Positions 45,806-58,165 of a stretch of DNA of 64,000 nucleotides are shown one piece after another (position 1 is the first letter of the stretch; every line of letters starts with the position of its first letter). The position numbers and the translations under genes are program-made. The stretch is from Pilatotrama ljubarskyi (Eukaryota; Basidiomycota; Agaricomycetes; Polyporales; Polyporaceae). Under the pieces are notes generated by a model that was given only the letters and a program-made list of their open reading frames with translations, had not been told where the DNA came from and did not search any database. The stretch lies in assembly GCA_022385805.1 (NCBI GenBank), contig MU277670.1, positions 777,102 to 841,101 on the forward strand, given 5' to 3'.

Positions 45806-46036
45806 GATGAGCACTGAGTTCCGCGGTGACGGTTCTGTCTAACCCAGGGCCTGCTGTTCGGTCCTGGAAACAGTGTCATCATTCCCTGGATACCGTGACC
45901 GCGTCTGTCGTTAGAGCGGTATGAATCCAACGGTTTCTCGTGAGAGTTCTGCTACAAATAGTAGATACATGTTTTGGGCTGACTTCTTCCTTCCCATCCA
46001 AGCTACTCAGGTGCCCACATGGTGTACCGCGACAAC

Positions 46037-47410
<1,374 letters not shown>

Positions 47411-47645
47411 GGCTTATAACGCGTCCTGAGAGAATAGGAAGACTAGGAAGGAGAGCTGTGGGAGTGACTCGGACTCGAGTGTGCTCCTTTCGGACGGGAG
47501 TCCGACGCGCGGGGAACGCGACACCAGCATGTTAGGCGCTCGTCCGCGAAATTGATCACCCCGCTCGATCGGCCCGATGGCGATCTATACATACCACTTA
47601 CACCCGACACGTGATCCGATATTTTCGTCCTCTCCCTCGACGCTC
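47411..47645. promoter_or_regulatory. Divergent promoter LEU2 / NOB1
   Basis: 235 bp between start codons. It contains CACGTG (47608-47613, an E-box type site), a TATA-like CTATACATA near 47584 on the NOB1 side, and an 8-bp inverted repeat TCGGACTC ... GAGTCCGA about 25 bp apart. Confidence 0.5.
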
Positions 47646-49274
47646 ATGGCTGCCTCGACATCCTCGGCCGCTCAGAACGCCGCGAAGCCAGCATGCAAAC
47701 ACCTTGTGCTCGATGCCGGTCCGCTCTTGTCGCTTTCGCCACTCAGAGGGCTTTCAGAGACATACTACACCGTTCCCCAAGTTTTGGATGAGCTGAAGGA
47801 CAAGCGGGCGAGGGAACACTTTGAACGGCTCGGATTATCTGCAGGTGTGAGGATCGAAGTGAAGGGACCGTCCACCGCGTCGTTGGCGCATGGTGTGTAC
47901 ACAGTTTCTCTGCGTATCAGGGATACTGAAGCGTGATATAGTGATCCAGTGGGCTAAGAAGACCGGAGACTACTCGGTCCTCTCGCATGCCGATCTTTGC
48001 GTGCTCGCCCTGACGTATGAGCTCGACCAGCAGGAGAAAGAGTTGATAGAGAAGGCGAAGCCCGATGGTGAGGTGGCCGGAGAGCAAAGTCAACCGCAGG
48101 AAGGGGAAACCAAGCAAGATGCGAGCTCGCCGAGCAAGGCGTCTGCGGTGCAATCCGAGGCGGCTACGGGTGTACCTGGAGATGCCGAAGAGCAGCAGGG
48201 GGAAGCCGACCAAGACGTCCCAGAGGAGTTTGAATCGAACCCGGACGATGCACCTCCTCCTTCGGAGTCAGGGGACGACTCGGAAGAGGAATTACAGGAG
48301 AGAGAACCTCTGGACGTGGAACTTCGGCCTGTCCAGGACCAAACTGCTCCTGGTCTTACTTCAACCTCCGCCCCTCCTTATGCCTCCGATGTGCCACCCC
48401 CTCACGGGCCATCGGCACCTCCCGCTGACGAGACGCCGCTATATGACGATCCCTCGGACGAAGATGACGGCGAGGGGGAATGGATCACTCCTTCGAACGT
48501 CGCCCTGCACAAATCTCGCGCACTGGACCTCCTGCCTTCCGAGGGTGCCGGCCGTAAAGGCAGGAAACAGCAAGAGACTATACCCGTAGGCTGCATGACT
48601 GCCGATTTCGCGATGCAGAACGTCCTGCTCCAGATGGGCCTCGGTCTCGTGGGCGTGGAAGGCAAGCGTATAGAGCGGGTAAAGAGCTGGGTCCTCCGGT
48701 GTCACGCCTGCTTTAAGTACGTTCCTTCTGTCCGCATGCCTCATACCGCCAGCGCTGATCTTCTCTCCGTAGAATTTGCAAGGACAACTCGAGGAAGTTC
48801 TGTCCTTCATGCGGAAACCCGACACTTCTCCGCGCATCCGTCACTATCTCCTCACCAAACGCAGGCCCGAACACCCCGGCTCTCCAGGTCCACCTCAAAA
48901 AGAACTTCCAGTTCAAAACGCGGGGCACCATCTTTTCGATCCCTGCCCCCAAGCCCGGCTCAGCGAAGACCGGCCCCGGCGAAGGTCTCATCCTGCGCGA
49001 GGATCAGACTGCGTGGATGCGGGCCAAGAAGCGGGCCGATGGAAAGCGGGAGAAAGAGGAGAAGCGGATGCTTAACGCGGCGAGCAAGAGTGCAGAGATG
49101 GGACAGGGCGGGGCTATCGTGAGCAGCTGGATGGACCCCGACTGGGTGCCTGAGATCGTGAGCGCGAGCGCGGGCGGGAAGGGGCGGAGTATGCGCACGA
49201 GGGGTTACGATGGAGACATGCCCGTGATTGGCTACGGGAAGAAGAACCCCAACGAGCGGAGGAGGAAGAAGTGA
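47646..49274 (+). CDS. NOB1: Nob1, endonuclease for 18S rRNA 3'-end maturation, 507 aa
   Basis: Exons are 47646-47892, 47942-48716 and 48773-49274; introns 49 and 56 nt; 508 codons. The start was chosen at MAASTSSAAQ; an upstream in-frame ATG exists at 47577. The N-terminal PIN domain begins HLVLDAGPLL (catalytic Asp) and continues through TVPQVLDELKD, then VIQWAKKTGDYSVLSHADLCVLALTYEL. A long acidic linker separates it from the zinc ribbon CHACFKICKD...FCPSCGNPTL, whose frame depends on intron 2. The C-terminus (MDPDWVPEI, GKKNPNERRRKK) is typical. It cleaves site D of 20S pre-rRNA in the cytoplasm. Confidence 0.93.
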
Positions 49275-49411
49275 CCAGTACTTGCCCATATTGTAGTCGC
49301 AGGTGCACTCCCTTCTGGCACATTTATATAGAGGTATCATCCTAGAGTCTGGAGCTCGGTTGTATTACACTGTTGTACGACGTACTTCCGCCCGCCTGAA
49401 CCCTTCTGCAT

Positions 49412-50130
49412 CTACTGCGTGCCCAAGCTACGGTTCATGAAGCGCCGCTTCTGGAACGACATCCACCACTTGCTGGGTTTGCCCGTACCGTCCGCATAGA
49501 GCTTTTCGACGAGTCGGGCGGCAAGCTCTTGCCGTACCTGGGTGAGGTAGGATCGCAGGTACTCTGACCCGAGCAGGAGGCATTGATATTCGTGACGACA
49601 CAATATCAACATCGCACTCACCTGCGTCTGCCCTGCTACCCGGAGGAGCATAGTGCGCGTTCAGCGCGAATGTGGCATCTCCGGGGATAGGGAAGTTGTC
49701 CACCGCAAGCGTATTGAGCATCTTGCCGGCCTCTATCTGGTTCGGTGTTGTGCGCGCGGAGCCAATCTTGGCGAGGCAATCGGAGACGAAGAGGATGAGG
49801 ATGATGAGGAGGCGATCTGCGGGGCCTTTGATTTCGAAGTTACGGAAGAGTGAGTTGGCTCGGAAGAGGTCGAGGGTTTCATCGATGATGTCGGCCTCAT
49901 TGGGGTCCGCTATGTAAGTCGTAAACTTGACGAATGCATGCAAGGGTCAAGTTATGTGGAGTGCATACCGACTTGCGGTGCAGGGCCGCGGAACTTGGTC
50001 TTGATAGGCAGAACGGCCAAGTTCCCGACGACGCGCATGTCGGGATAGTCATTGAATGAGGAGTGGTAGGCCTAGACGTGTTCACTGTCAGCATCAGCCT
50101 TGCCTCATATAGCGCGACACTCACCGGCAT
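49412..50130 (-). CDS. ARC18: Arp2/3 complex subunit 3 (p21), 182 aa
   Basis: Exon 1 is six bases (50125-50130, MP). The others are 49969-50071, 49622-49909 and 49412-49563; introns 53-59 nt; 183 codons. Family signatures are MPAYHSSFND, LAVLPIKTKFRGPAP, DIIDETLDLFRANSLFRNFE, GPADRLLIILILFVSDCL, PGDATFALNAHYAPP and the C-terminal KWWMSFQKRRFM. It is a structural subunit of the actin-nucleating Arp2/3 complex, acting at cortical patches during endocytosis. Length is normal for the family. Confidence 0.95.
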
Positions 50131-50470
50131 GATGGAGGATTCGAATGAAGGGCACAGCTGGGTGCGCGCAGTATGCAACGCGATGCAAGCTCGGCAAGTC
50201 CCGATGCCCCGAGCCCGATGCGGGGGGCGCGCGGCCGGATTTGGACTGGGCGTGGAGAAGGCGCGCATGCGCCGCGAGGCACAGGAAGGACGTCATGGTC
50301 AGGGCAACTCGGAGTGGCTGCCTGGCAGTTGCCCACCGTTGTCTTCCAACTCTTCGTCGCCGCATCCCGCGTCCTCAACCTATCAGCCTTCGCGGTCTTT
50401 GTCTGCTGCTCGTCGCCCGTGGTTGAGAAGGGATAGCCACATCTCCGTAACGCCTGAGTGTTCAGCCACA
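50131..50470. promoter_or_regulatory. Divergent promoter ARC18 / YVC1
   Basis: 340 bp between start codons. I see no clear TATA box. The long GC-rich open frames crossing it have no family match and overlap both promoters. Confidence 0.4.
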
Positions 50471-53400
50471 ATGCCTCCCAGTGACGAGCAAATCTCGGTT
50501 CTGTCGGCCGTTTCGCTCGACCCGTCGCCAGATACGATCACCAGTGAGTACAGTGACTTATCAGCGCAACAAGCTCAAACTCAGCGCTGCAGGTCTGGTG
50601 CGACGCGTCAAAATCATGACGCTCAAGCTGCTCCCGGTCGAGGTCCCACCGGATAGTATCAGTGATCCTACAAGCCGCATAATAACGCCGCAGGTTATCA
50701 ACGCGTATATTGAGGCGGCAGGCGATTTTATGGAGGCGGTGAGGCCATTCATACTGTGGCAATAGGTGGTCTCTCACGCTTCCTTCAGCTGCCATATTGC
50801 CTCCTGCGTGCCCGCAAGGAGTTCCTGTGGGAGGCGAACAATAATCCCGCCGACTACGATGAAAACATCTGCAGAGGTGAAGATAGCCTACATGCTCTCC
50901 TTTCATGTGTGCTGAACTTCTTATAGCCACTGCATGCGAGGTCCTCGCTCGCCGTGTGCTGCACCAGGCTCCGCCGGAGAAGATATCCGCGGTCATGTCT
51001 TCTCGTTTCCGTCATAAGGAGGCGGATGGAGACCTCAGCGGTAGAGTGAGCGCACTAGAGATGGCCATTGACTCTCATTGGTCAGTCCGAACCTCCGTGT
51101 CTATTCTACATTCCGCGTGTTCATATAGGATATACCGCAGTACTATCTTCCTGTCCTCCAGTGAAGCACAGGATGGTGACCATTTACATCATTTTACGCC
51201 TTCCACGCATGTATGGCTGAAGCTCCTCAGTCGTGCAGGACCTCTGGTGTGGCCGTACGGTGCAGGTTTACGATGACGATGGGGACGTTAGCTGTACGTC
51301 CGGCCTGCTCCGGCCTGTTCTCCTGCTGCCGTTGCACTCACATCCTTCCAGTTGTTCCATATAACAAAATCGCCTATGATGGATTCTGGGCGCATTTTGA
51401 CCCAGGGCGCGTAGGTGTCCCGATGTATCAGAACATGTTCCGGATCGCGGTCTGGTTCCTGTTCCTATTTTCCTATTCGCTGGCCGGTGCGTCTTCGCGG
51501 TAGCAGGATGTCAGGCCTGCAACCCAATACTGATCTTCCGCCGCTTAGTTCGCGAGCCGCTGGACAAGCTGGATCCCGACCATGGGGATCTTGACGCGTG
51601 GGAGGTAGTCATGTATGTCCTGGCTCTAGCATTTTCTCTGGAAGGTGGGTGGCATATCATTTGCAGAGTGGGAGAACCTGACTTTGTTGCTTCGTCCGCA
51701 GACGTGCACAAGGCAAGTACTGCCAAATGATGCTCATGCAGTATGCTGAGCGTTTGTGCAGATCTACAAAATCTTGACCCTGGTGTCCTGGCGCGCATTC
51801 GGCTTCTGGCACATCGTCTCGTTCGTCACCGACTGCCTTCTTACTGCCGCATTCACCCTGCGTATAGCGGGCATTGCATCGGCCGGCGACCAGGCGAACA
51901 ACTTCCGCCTTCGCAGCTTCCAGTGCCTGAGTTTTGCTGCGCCACTCCTCTGGTAACACAAAGAGACACTTCATGAAGTCATTCCCATCATACTGACGGT
52001 CTCTTGCGCACAGGATGAGTGAGTTTCCAGCTGGCTCTTGAGCGGCCCATGGCGCACATGCTGACTAGCCCGTAGAGCTGATCCCGATCTTCGATGGTGT
52101 TAAGTGAGTGACGTCGCTCATCCATCCGTGTCTGTCATGATACCGACCGCTAGACAAATAGGTTCGTCGGGACCATGCAGATATGCATAGCTCGCATGCT
52201 CAAGGAGTCCGGATTCTTCTTCTGTGTATGCTTCTCGGATGCTCCGTGTTGTAACTCGATGTTCATCTCATATGTGCGGAACAGCTGCTCGCTTTACTGG
52301 GCATTGGCTTCTTGCAGGGCCTGTACGCGCTGGACGCAGCGGACGGACAGACGGATCATCCCGTCGAGGTGAGCCCCAACTTCAGATATCACACACGATA
52401 TCTCTAACTTTGGACACGCTGGTAGATTCTGCACGTCCTGATCGAAGCTCTCCTTCAGTAGGTCTACTTTTGATCGTCAACGCAGAACAAGAGTTGACTG
52501 CTACCGTTGACAGGGCACCCGATTATGAGATGTTCAGACCTTCGTAAGCCCTGCGGGATATGCAACCGTTTGTGTACAATTCTGATAAGAGGCCACAGAC
52601 CTCTAGGATTGTATCTCTATTATCTGTGAGCCTCAGAATCTAGAGGGCCACGAGGGTACCGCAGACAACTGATGATCTGAACCTACAGCTGGAATGTCGC
52701 GACGGCCGTGATACTGCTTAACGTCCTCATTTCCCTCTTCTCGTCCGCATACGAGGATGTCAGTACTCTGTGTTCTTGTTTGTATGCTGGTACTGATCAT
52801 TCATTCGCGCTGTTAGGTTGTGGAGGACGCTGCTGCAGAGTACCTCACCTACTTCGCGGGGAAAGTCATCAGCATGATCAGAGCCCCAGACGAGTTCATC
52901 TATGCGCCGCCGTTCAATATCATCGAAGTCTTCCTCGTAGCGCCCTTTGAGTAAGCATTGGCGACGCCTGCGATGATGGGTTACTCACCCGTCTTCCATA
53001 GGTTCTTCGTGAGTGACAAGACTTACGCCAAGGTCCGTCCCCTTGATCACTACTCGCGTTCCTAGACTCACTGACACCTGCCTACGCAGATCAACCGCTA
53101 CGTGATGCGTGTCGTGTTCTTCGTGCCGCTCTGCATGATCGCGTTATATGAGTCGCAGCTGAACCCGGACAAAAACCGGTGGGTCAAGGACTGGTTCACA
53201 TCCCCGGACGAGGGCGGCGAGGCCGCGCCGCACTACCAGGACCCCGAGGTCGTCGGCGAGGACGCGGAGCGCGGGCTCCGGATTACGAAGAAGCCGTTCA
53301 GTGAGCTCGTCGCTGCGTTCCCGGATACTACGCATGTGAGTCCGGTTACGAGCTGGTTGGTGGAAATGGCGAGACTGACTGATGATGTCTGGGGACGCAG

Positions 53401-53505
53401 TCTGCGGAGTCGGTGATCATCTCGGAGGTGAAGGAGCTGCGATCGGAGATCAAGGAGCTCAAGCAGTTGATCGCAGAGTTGACCGCGAAGGTGGCCGCGC
53501 GTTGA
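50471..53505 (+). CDS. YVC1: TRP-type vacuolar calcium channel (Yvc1-like)
   Basis: A highly split gene with a dozen or more short introns. The first is 50544-50592, which turns ITS into ITSLVRRVKIMTLKLLPVE; another must join ESGFFFC to LLALLGIGFLQGLYALD. Conserved parts are VPPDSISDPTSRIITPQVI, FLWEANNNPADYDEN, ATACEVLARRVLHQ, ALEMAIDSHCTIFLSSSEAQD, YQNMFRIAVWFLFLFSYSLA, DVHKIYKILTLVSWRAFGFW and ICIARMLKESG. After the pore-helix region come APDYEMF, WNVATAVILLNVLISLFSSAYED, VISMIRAPDEFIYAPPFN and YVMRVVFFVPLCMIALYE. It ends in a leucine-zipper-like coiled coil, ISEVKELRSEIKELKQLIAE. The channel releases vacuolar Ca2+ under osmotic stress in yeast. No disruption was found. Confidence 0.88.
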
Positions 53506-53745
53506 GAGCCCTGCAGCAAGATGCCTTGCGTACAGGACCGGCACGGGATTCCCAGAGACATGACAGATACACGGACTGCTTGATATACGACCTTTCACTT
53601 TTGACTTACCTTGCTTGCTGACGACATGGACCTCGATGCCTGTTGCACCGGTAGTGTGTTGATAGCGCTACAGTTGGTTGTACAACGGGTATATCTCCAA
53701 TACATGACAAAATTCACGGGGTGTAGTGATCGTGGGTGCGGGACT
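53506..53745. other. Convergent 3' spacer YVC1 / PSF2
   Basis: 240 bp between the two stop codons. Only 3' untranslated sequence is expected. No perfect terminator hairpin seen. Confidence 0.35.
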
Positions 53746-54552
53746 TCATGCTTGGTCCATGCCATCGCCTTGCGCGGGTTCGCGCGTAAGCTGGGTGAGG
53801 ACAGCCATGCCGCGCACGAAGAAGGGTCGGATCTCGTTGATTTCCATTGCGCAGAGGTTGGGCAGCTACGTGCAATCTATGAGACAGAGTCCGTGAATGG
53901 AAGTGGGAGAAAGGAAGGACGCACCATGAGTTCGTTATGGTCGAGCTTGGAGAGACCTTCTCGGCTCTTTGCTTGACGCGCTTCGCGGATGTCTTTGAGC
54001 AGTGAGCGGATCCTGTCTGGGTTTTGGAGGTCGTCTGGTGCTCTGGTAGAGAGGTAAGGCTGGGTATCAGGGATGGGCGTGCAAGAGCAGGAGGCGAGGC
54101 AGAAAATGTACACATCGAGGAGTATCTTGGCTATCTCTGCGAAACGGAAGGGCATCTCGCTGAAGCTCGGGTCTGTGGTCTCACGCGATAATCGCTCCTG
54201 CAAGAAATCTGGATAACTTTCAATAGTACGTCCAGTAACTGCTGTACAAGGAACACCACGCACCGACGTTGAGCCATGAGGGAGGGACGATGTGGCACTT
54301 TTTCTTGAGCTTGAGGTTGGACGCCATCCAGAGCGGCACTTTGCACTTTGTCGGTGGCCGCAATGGTCCATATGCCCCCTACATCTTCCATCGGTATCGT
54401 GTACGCCATAATGTATAGCAACAGCAGCATACAGAGATGAATGCGGTGCGCTCCATGGATACGAGCGGGACGATCTCGACGAGCTGCTCCGAGGCGACAA
54501 GCTCGAGTTCTGGCGGGGTGATTGACGATCTGAGAGAGGGCGGAAGGGACAT
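53746..54552 (-). CDS. PSF2: GINS complex subunit Psf2
   Basis: A multi-exon gene (about five introns of 50-80 nt). The start at 54552 reads MSLPPSLRSSITPPELELVA. Then come SEQLVEIVPLVSMERTAFIS, VYGPLRPPTKCKVPLWMA, LKLKKKCHIVPPSWLN, LQERLSRETTDPSFSEMPF, RFAEIAKILLDV, DDLQNPDRIRSLLKDIREAR, AKSREGLSKLDHNELM and LPNLCAMEINEIRPFFVRGM to the stop at 53746. These are the hallmark segments of Psf2. GINS (Sld5-Psf1-Psf2-Psf3) binds Cdc45 and MCM2-7 to form the replicative helicase. Size is close to the family norm. It shares a 315-bp divergent promoter with the haspin kinase gene; both belong to the cell cycle. Confidence 0.9.
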
Positions 54553-54867
54553 TGCGCAGACGTTTCGGCCTATTAAAACAGCTAGCACTGGAGACCGCAG
54601 AGATGGAAGCAGCAGCGACGGTGAGCGCGAGAAACGCAGGGGCAGACGCGGCAGGACGCGTCTGTGCAGAGGGAATGCACGACCACGTGACCTGACGCGT
54701 GTCGCGGTTTGCCACGGTTGGATCTGAGATCGACTCCTTCTTGACCGGCGCCTGCTACCACTGCGCAATAGCCGCCGCTCGCCATTCCTCCCTCACAACA
54801 CTCGTCTTGGTGGGCTGCAGGCGTCATCCTCTGCCTCCTCCCGCTCTCCCTCGCATATACCTTTGGC
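54553..54867. promoter_or_regulatory. Divergent promoter PSF2 / haspin
   Basis: 315 bp. It contains two ACGCGT-type sequences: GACGCGTC (about 54655) and TGACGCGTGTCGCG (about 54693-54706). ACGCGT is the Mlu1 cell-cycle box (MCB) that drives G1/S genes in yeasts through MBF. Cell-cycle control of this pair is therefore plausible, though not shown here. Confidence 0.5.
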
Positions 54868-57596
54868 ATGTTGGGCACTCGCACTAAGCAGGTCTTCGCG
54901 TACGGTCGCCGCGGGCACCGCATCATCAACGTTTCTGACGACCTGGAACGTCGTAAACCCAAGGAAGTAATCGCCGTAGACGTCAGGCGCGAGAATGTCA
55001 TTCCTCAAAGCTTCGCGGAAAGCGCACAAGACTCCCCCGTCTCGCTGAAGGCGTCCGTCGCGCAGAAAGCCTCACAACGGCTGAAGAAAGGCAAGGGCTC
55101 ACCCAAGGTTGCTAAGCTGGCGGCGCTATCGAAAGCCAGACGTCATCCTCTTGGATCCATCGTGCCCAACGCCCCCGCCTCCCCCGCCGTACCTCCCCAA
55201 CTTCGAGCTAAACGGCGCCAGACCGTAGCGAAACACTCTCCCTTGACGCCTAGCTCCCCCATAGTAAATCTTGACATTGTCGTTCTCGACGCTCAAGGTC
55301 GGCGGGTCAGCCAGGAGAGACGCATATCCCGCTCAGACGTTCCCGCCAACGTCTTGGCTGCAGCACCCCCGAGGGCCAAGGCCCCCGCCCGCCCACGAGC
55401 GGCTAACCGTCGCGAGACCATAGTCGTCAGCTCAGATACCGAGGAGGATATCCCACTGTCCAGACCGAAGCGCGTCACTCGTGGTCGCAGAGTGGACCCC
55501 ATAGTCATTTCGGACGACGACCGCTCAGAGTCTGACAGCGATTATGCACCTATAAAAGAGGACTCGCCTGAAGCAGACACCTCCGTGGAGATCTCTACGC
55601 CTGTCCGTCGAGCGAAACGTGGTCCTCGACGAGTGCGGTCCACCGTCATACAGTCGCCTTCTCCTAGTCCTTCGCCCTCACCGTGCTCCTCGCCCCCTGC
55701 GACACCTCCGTCGAAACGCAACCCTCCCCGCCGTCATTCCACCAAAGTAGATGTCCCAAGTGCACCACATGTGACCATATCAAGATCGCTTACGATACCA
55801 AGCCAACCTATCCGTCCACAACCACTAGCACAATTCACGTCCGTACCTCACATGGAGGAGGCAGTCGCCGGCCCAAGCCGCTCGAAGCCACGCCGACTCA
55901 CACCGATCCGCGCTCGTCCAGGGCGCGCAATTTTTCCCGCTCCTCCTTCCCCGCCGTCGCCAACGACGCCCACCGACATCGATGTGACGTTTGACTTTGC
56001 GCAGCTCGCGCTTTCGCCAAACGCCCTCGCAGAGGTCCGGCAACTCGAGGAGGCCATCCCGCCTCCTCCCGCATACGTCCGGCCGCTGCTCGAGGAGTGC
56101 GCGCAAACCTGCCCGCACGAGTTCTCCGCGTTCATCGATATGTTTCCGTTCGACCCGATCGTGCGCGAGACCTCTGTCGCGGGCGCGGGCGCGGGAACTG
56201 GGCCGCCCCGGTTCCAGAAGATCGGCGAGGCGAGCTTCTCCGAGGTCTTTGGCATCGGGAACGTCGTCCTCAAGATCGTCCCCCTCCGAGACGAAGAACG
56301 CGCCGGGGCAGAGGAGGCGCAAGTCGAGGGCCCGGCGCCAAGCGACGCGAAAGACGTGTTAAAGGAGATCATCGTCACGCGCGCGATGGGAGCGACGTGC
56401 GCAGGGTTCGTCGAGCTGCTCCGGACGTATGTCGTTCGTGGGAAGTACCCTTCGCTCCTGCTCGACTTGTGGGACGAATATGACGAGCGGAAGGGGAGCG
56501 AGGGCATCCGCCCAGGTTAGTACTCCTTATTGTGACATGTGGAAGGGATGCTCACGAGTGTATGCGTGGGATAGATACATTCAGCGTCTCGCAGCTGTAC
56601 GCGATTATTGTCCTCCCGAACGGCGGCCCCGACCTCGAGGCGTACACCTTCGGCACACCGACGAAGACCGGCTGGCGCCAGGCCTGCAGCGTCTTCTGGC
56701 AGGTCGCGCGCACGCTCGCGGACGCGGAGGAGCTCATGAGCTTCGAGGTGCGTTTCCTTGCCCTTGTTGCTGCTCCCTTCCTCTGACCTGTGCATCGATG
56801 CCGGCAGCACCGTGACCTGCACTGGGGCCAGATCTTGGTGAAGAACGTACCGAAGAAGAGCACGGCGCGCACGAAGACGCGCACGTCGATGGACGACCCG
56901 GACCTGGGCGTGCTCGTGACGATCATCGACCTCGGCCTCGCGCGCATGGACGCACACGACGCGGACGGGCAGGGTGTTCATTGGACGCCGTTCGACGAGG
57001 AGACGTTCGAGGGTGAAGGTGAGTCGCTCTTGGGTCCGGGCTTATGAAGTAGAGTATGCGGATTACTGATGTGGAGAATGCAGGGGACTACCAGTTCGAC
57101 GTGTATCGCCTGATGCGCGCGCACAACGGGGACGACTGGGAGCAGTACCGCCCGCTTACGAACGTCATGGTGAGTCCCCCGCTTCGTTCCCTCTCGCCCG
57201 CTTACAAACTGGTACTAATCGCGACCTACTATGCAGTGGCTGCACTACCTCGCCCTCAAGCTCCTCCACGCCAAGCGGCTCCGCGCACCCGCCGCCTCGC
57301 GCAAGAGCACTGCTCCCACCGCTCCCTCTTCCGCCGCCCAGGCTTCCTCTTCCTCCGCAGCGTTCAGCGAGCGCGACTGCTACGAATGCCTCAAGGAGGT
57401 CGAGGCGCTCCTCGCACAGTGCCTCGCGGGCGTCCGCGCGCCGCAGACGACGCGCAAGGGTCGGCGGAAGACGCAGGCGCCTGGAAGGGCGGGCAGGCCT
57501 ACCAAGACGGCGGGGAAGGAGGACGGGGGCGGGGCGGGGCCAAGGAGTGCGGCTGAGCTGGTGGCGATGGCGGTCGGGAGGGGGTGGGTTGTTTGA
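54868..57596 (+). CDS. Haspin-type protein kinase, 825 aa
   Basis: Exons are 54868-56515, 56575-56747, 56808-57018, 57084-57169 and 57237-57596; introns 59-67 nt; 826 codons. The N-terminal 430 residues are basic, Ser/Pro-rich and disordered. The kinase domain starts FQKIGEASFSEVFGIG (glycine loop) and continues VLKIVPLRDE (Lys), FVELLRTYVVRGKYPSLLLD, IIVLPNGGPDLEAY, FEHRDLHWGQILVKN (catalytic loop), VTIIDLGLARM (in place of DFG), GDYQFDVYRLMR and MWLHYLALKLLHAK. Haspin phosphorylates histone H3 Thr3 at centromeres in mitosis. The loop has Gln where the usual kinase Asn sits (HRDLHWGQ), and the DFG motif is DLG; haspins are known to be divergent here. The C-terminal tail is low-complexity. 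Confidence 0.9.
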
Positions 57597-58165
57597 GTGC
57601 ATATTGGACGGGGTTCTGTGTTTGGTGCACGCACCTGGTCCGGCTTGGATGACTTGTTCTGTCTGTATTGTAACTTATCCGCTGAGAGTACGATCCTATA
57701 CCTTTTTCACTGGGGAATGTAGCATACATACATGTCCAAAGGTGTCAGTATACAACGGTGCGAATAGGTGTATTGTGGATCTGAGAACGAGGACAGGACA
57801 GTGCGGCAGCGGGCATTATACTGTATACTCGGTACATGCTACAGCGGGGGTAACTCGTAATCGGTAGGGGTACTCGGAAGATAGGGGATAGGGGGGATCC
57901 TGAGGCGGGATAGTCGGGAGAGGGAGAGGGATACAATGTGGACGGGGTTACAAGGTTGAAGCAAATAAGATAATCTCAAAGTTGTGGTCGAACGGTCTCC
58001 TAGGAACATAGATACATACCCACAGTGTGTCACTTGGACATGCACCTCTCTTCCCTGATGACGACCGCTTGATACAATGGCAAGGCAGGGGCATCCGAAC
58101 TCGATGCAGACAGACAGCGGCGAAGACGGGCACACCCAAAGCCAGGGAAGTCCACGAGGGGCACA
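57597..58165. other. Convergent intergenic spacer
   Basis: 569 bp between haspin and the next minus-strand gene. No gene or structured RNA was recognised. Short frames only. Confidence 0.3.

Noticed and set aside
50063..50656. Long plus-strand frame across the ARC18/YVC1 promoter
   Set aside because: It begins at a GTG, runs over ARC18 exons 1 and 2 in antisense and over YVC1 exon 1 in the wrong frame, and has no family match.
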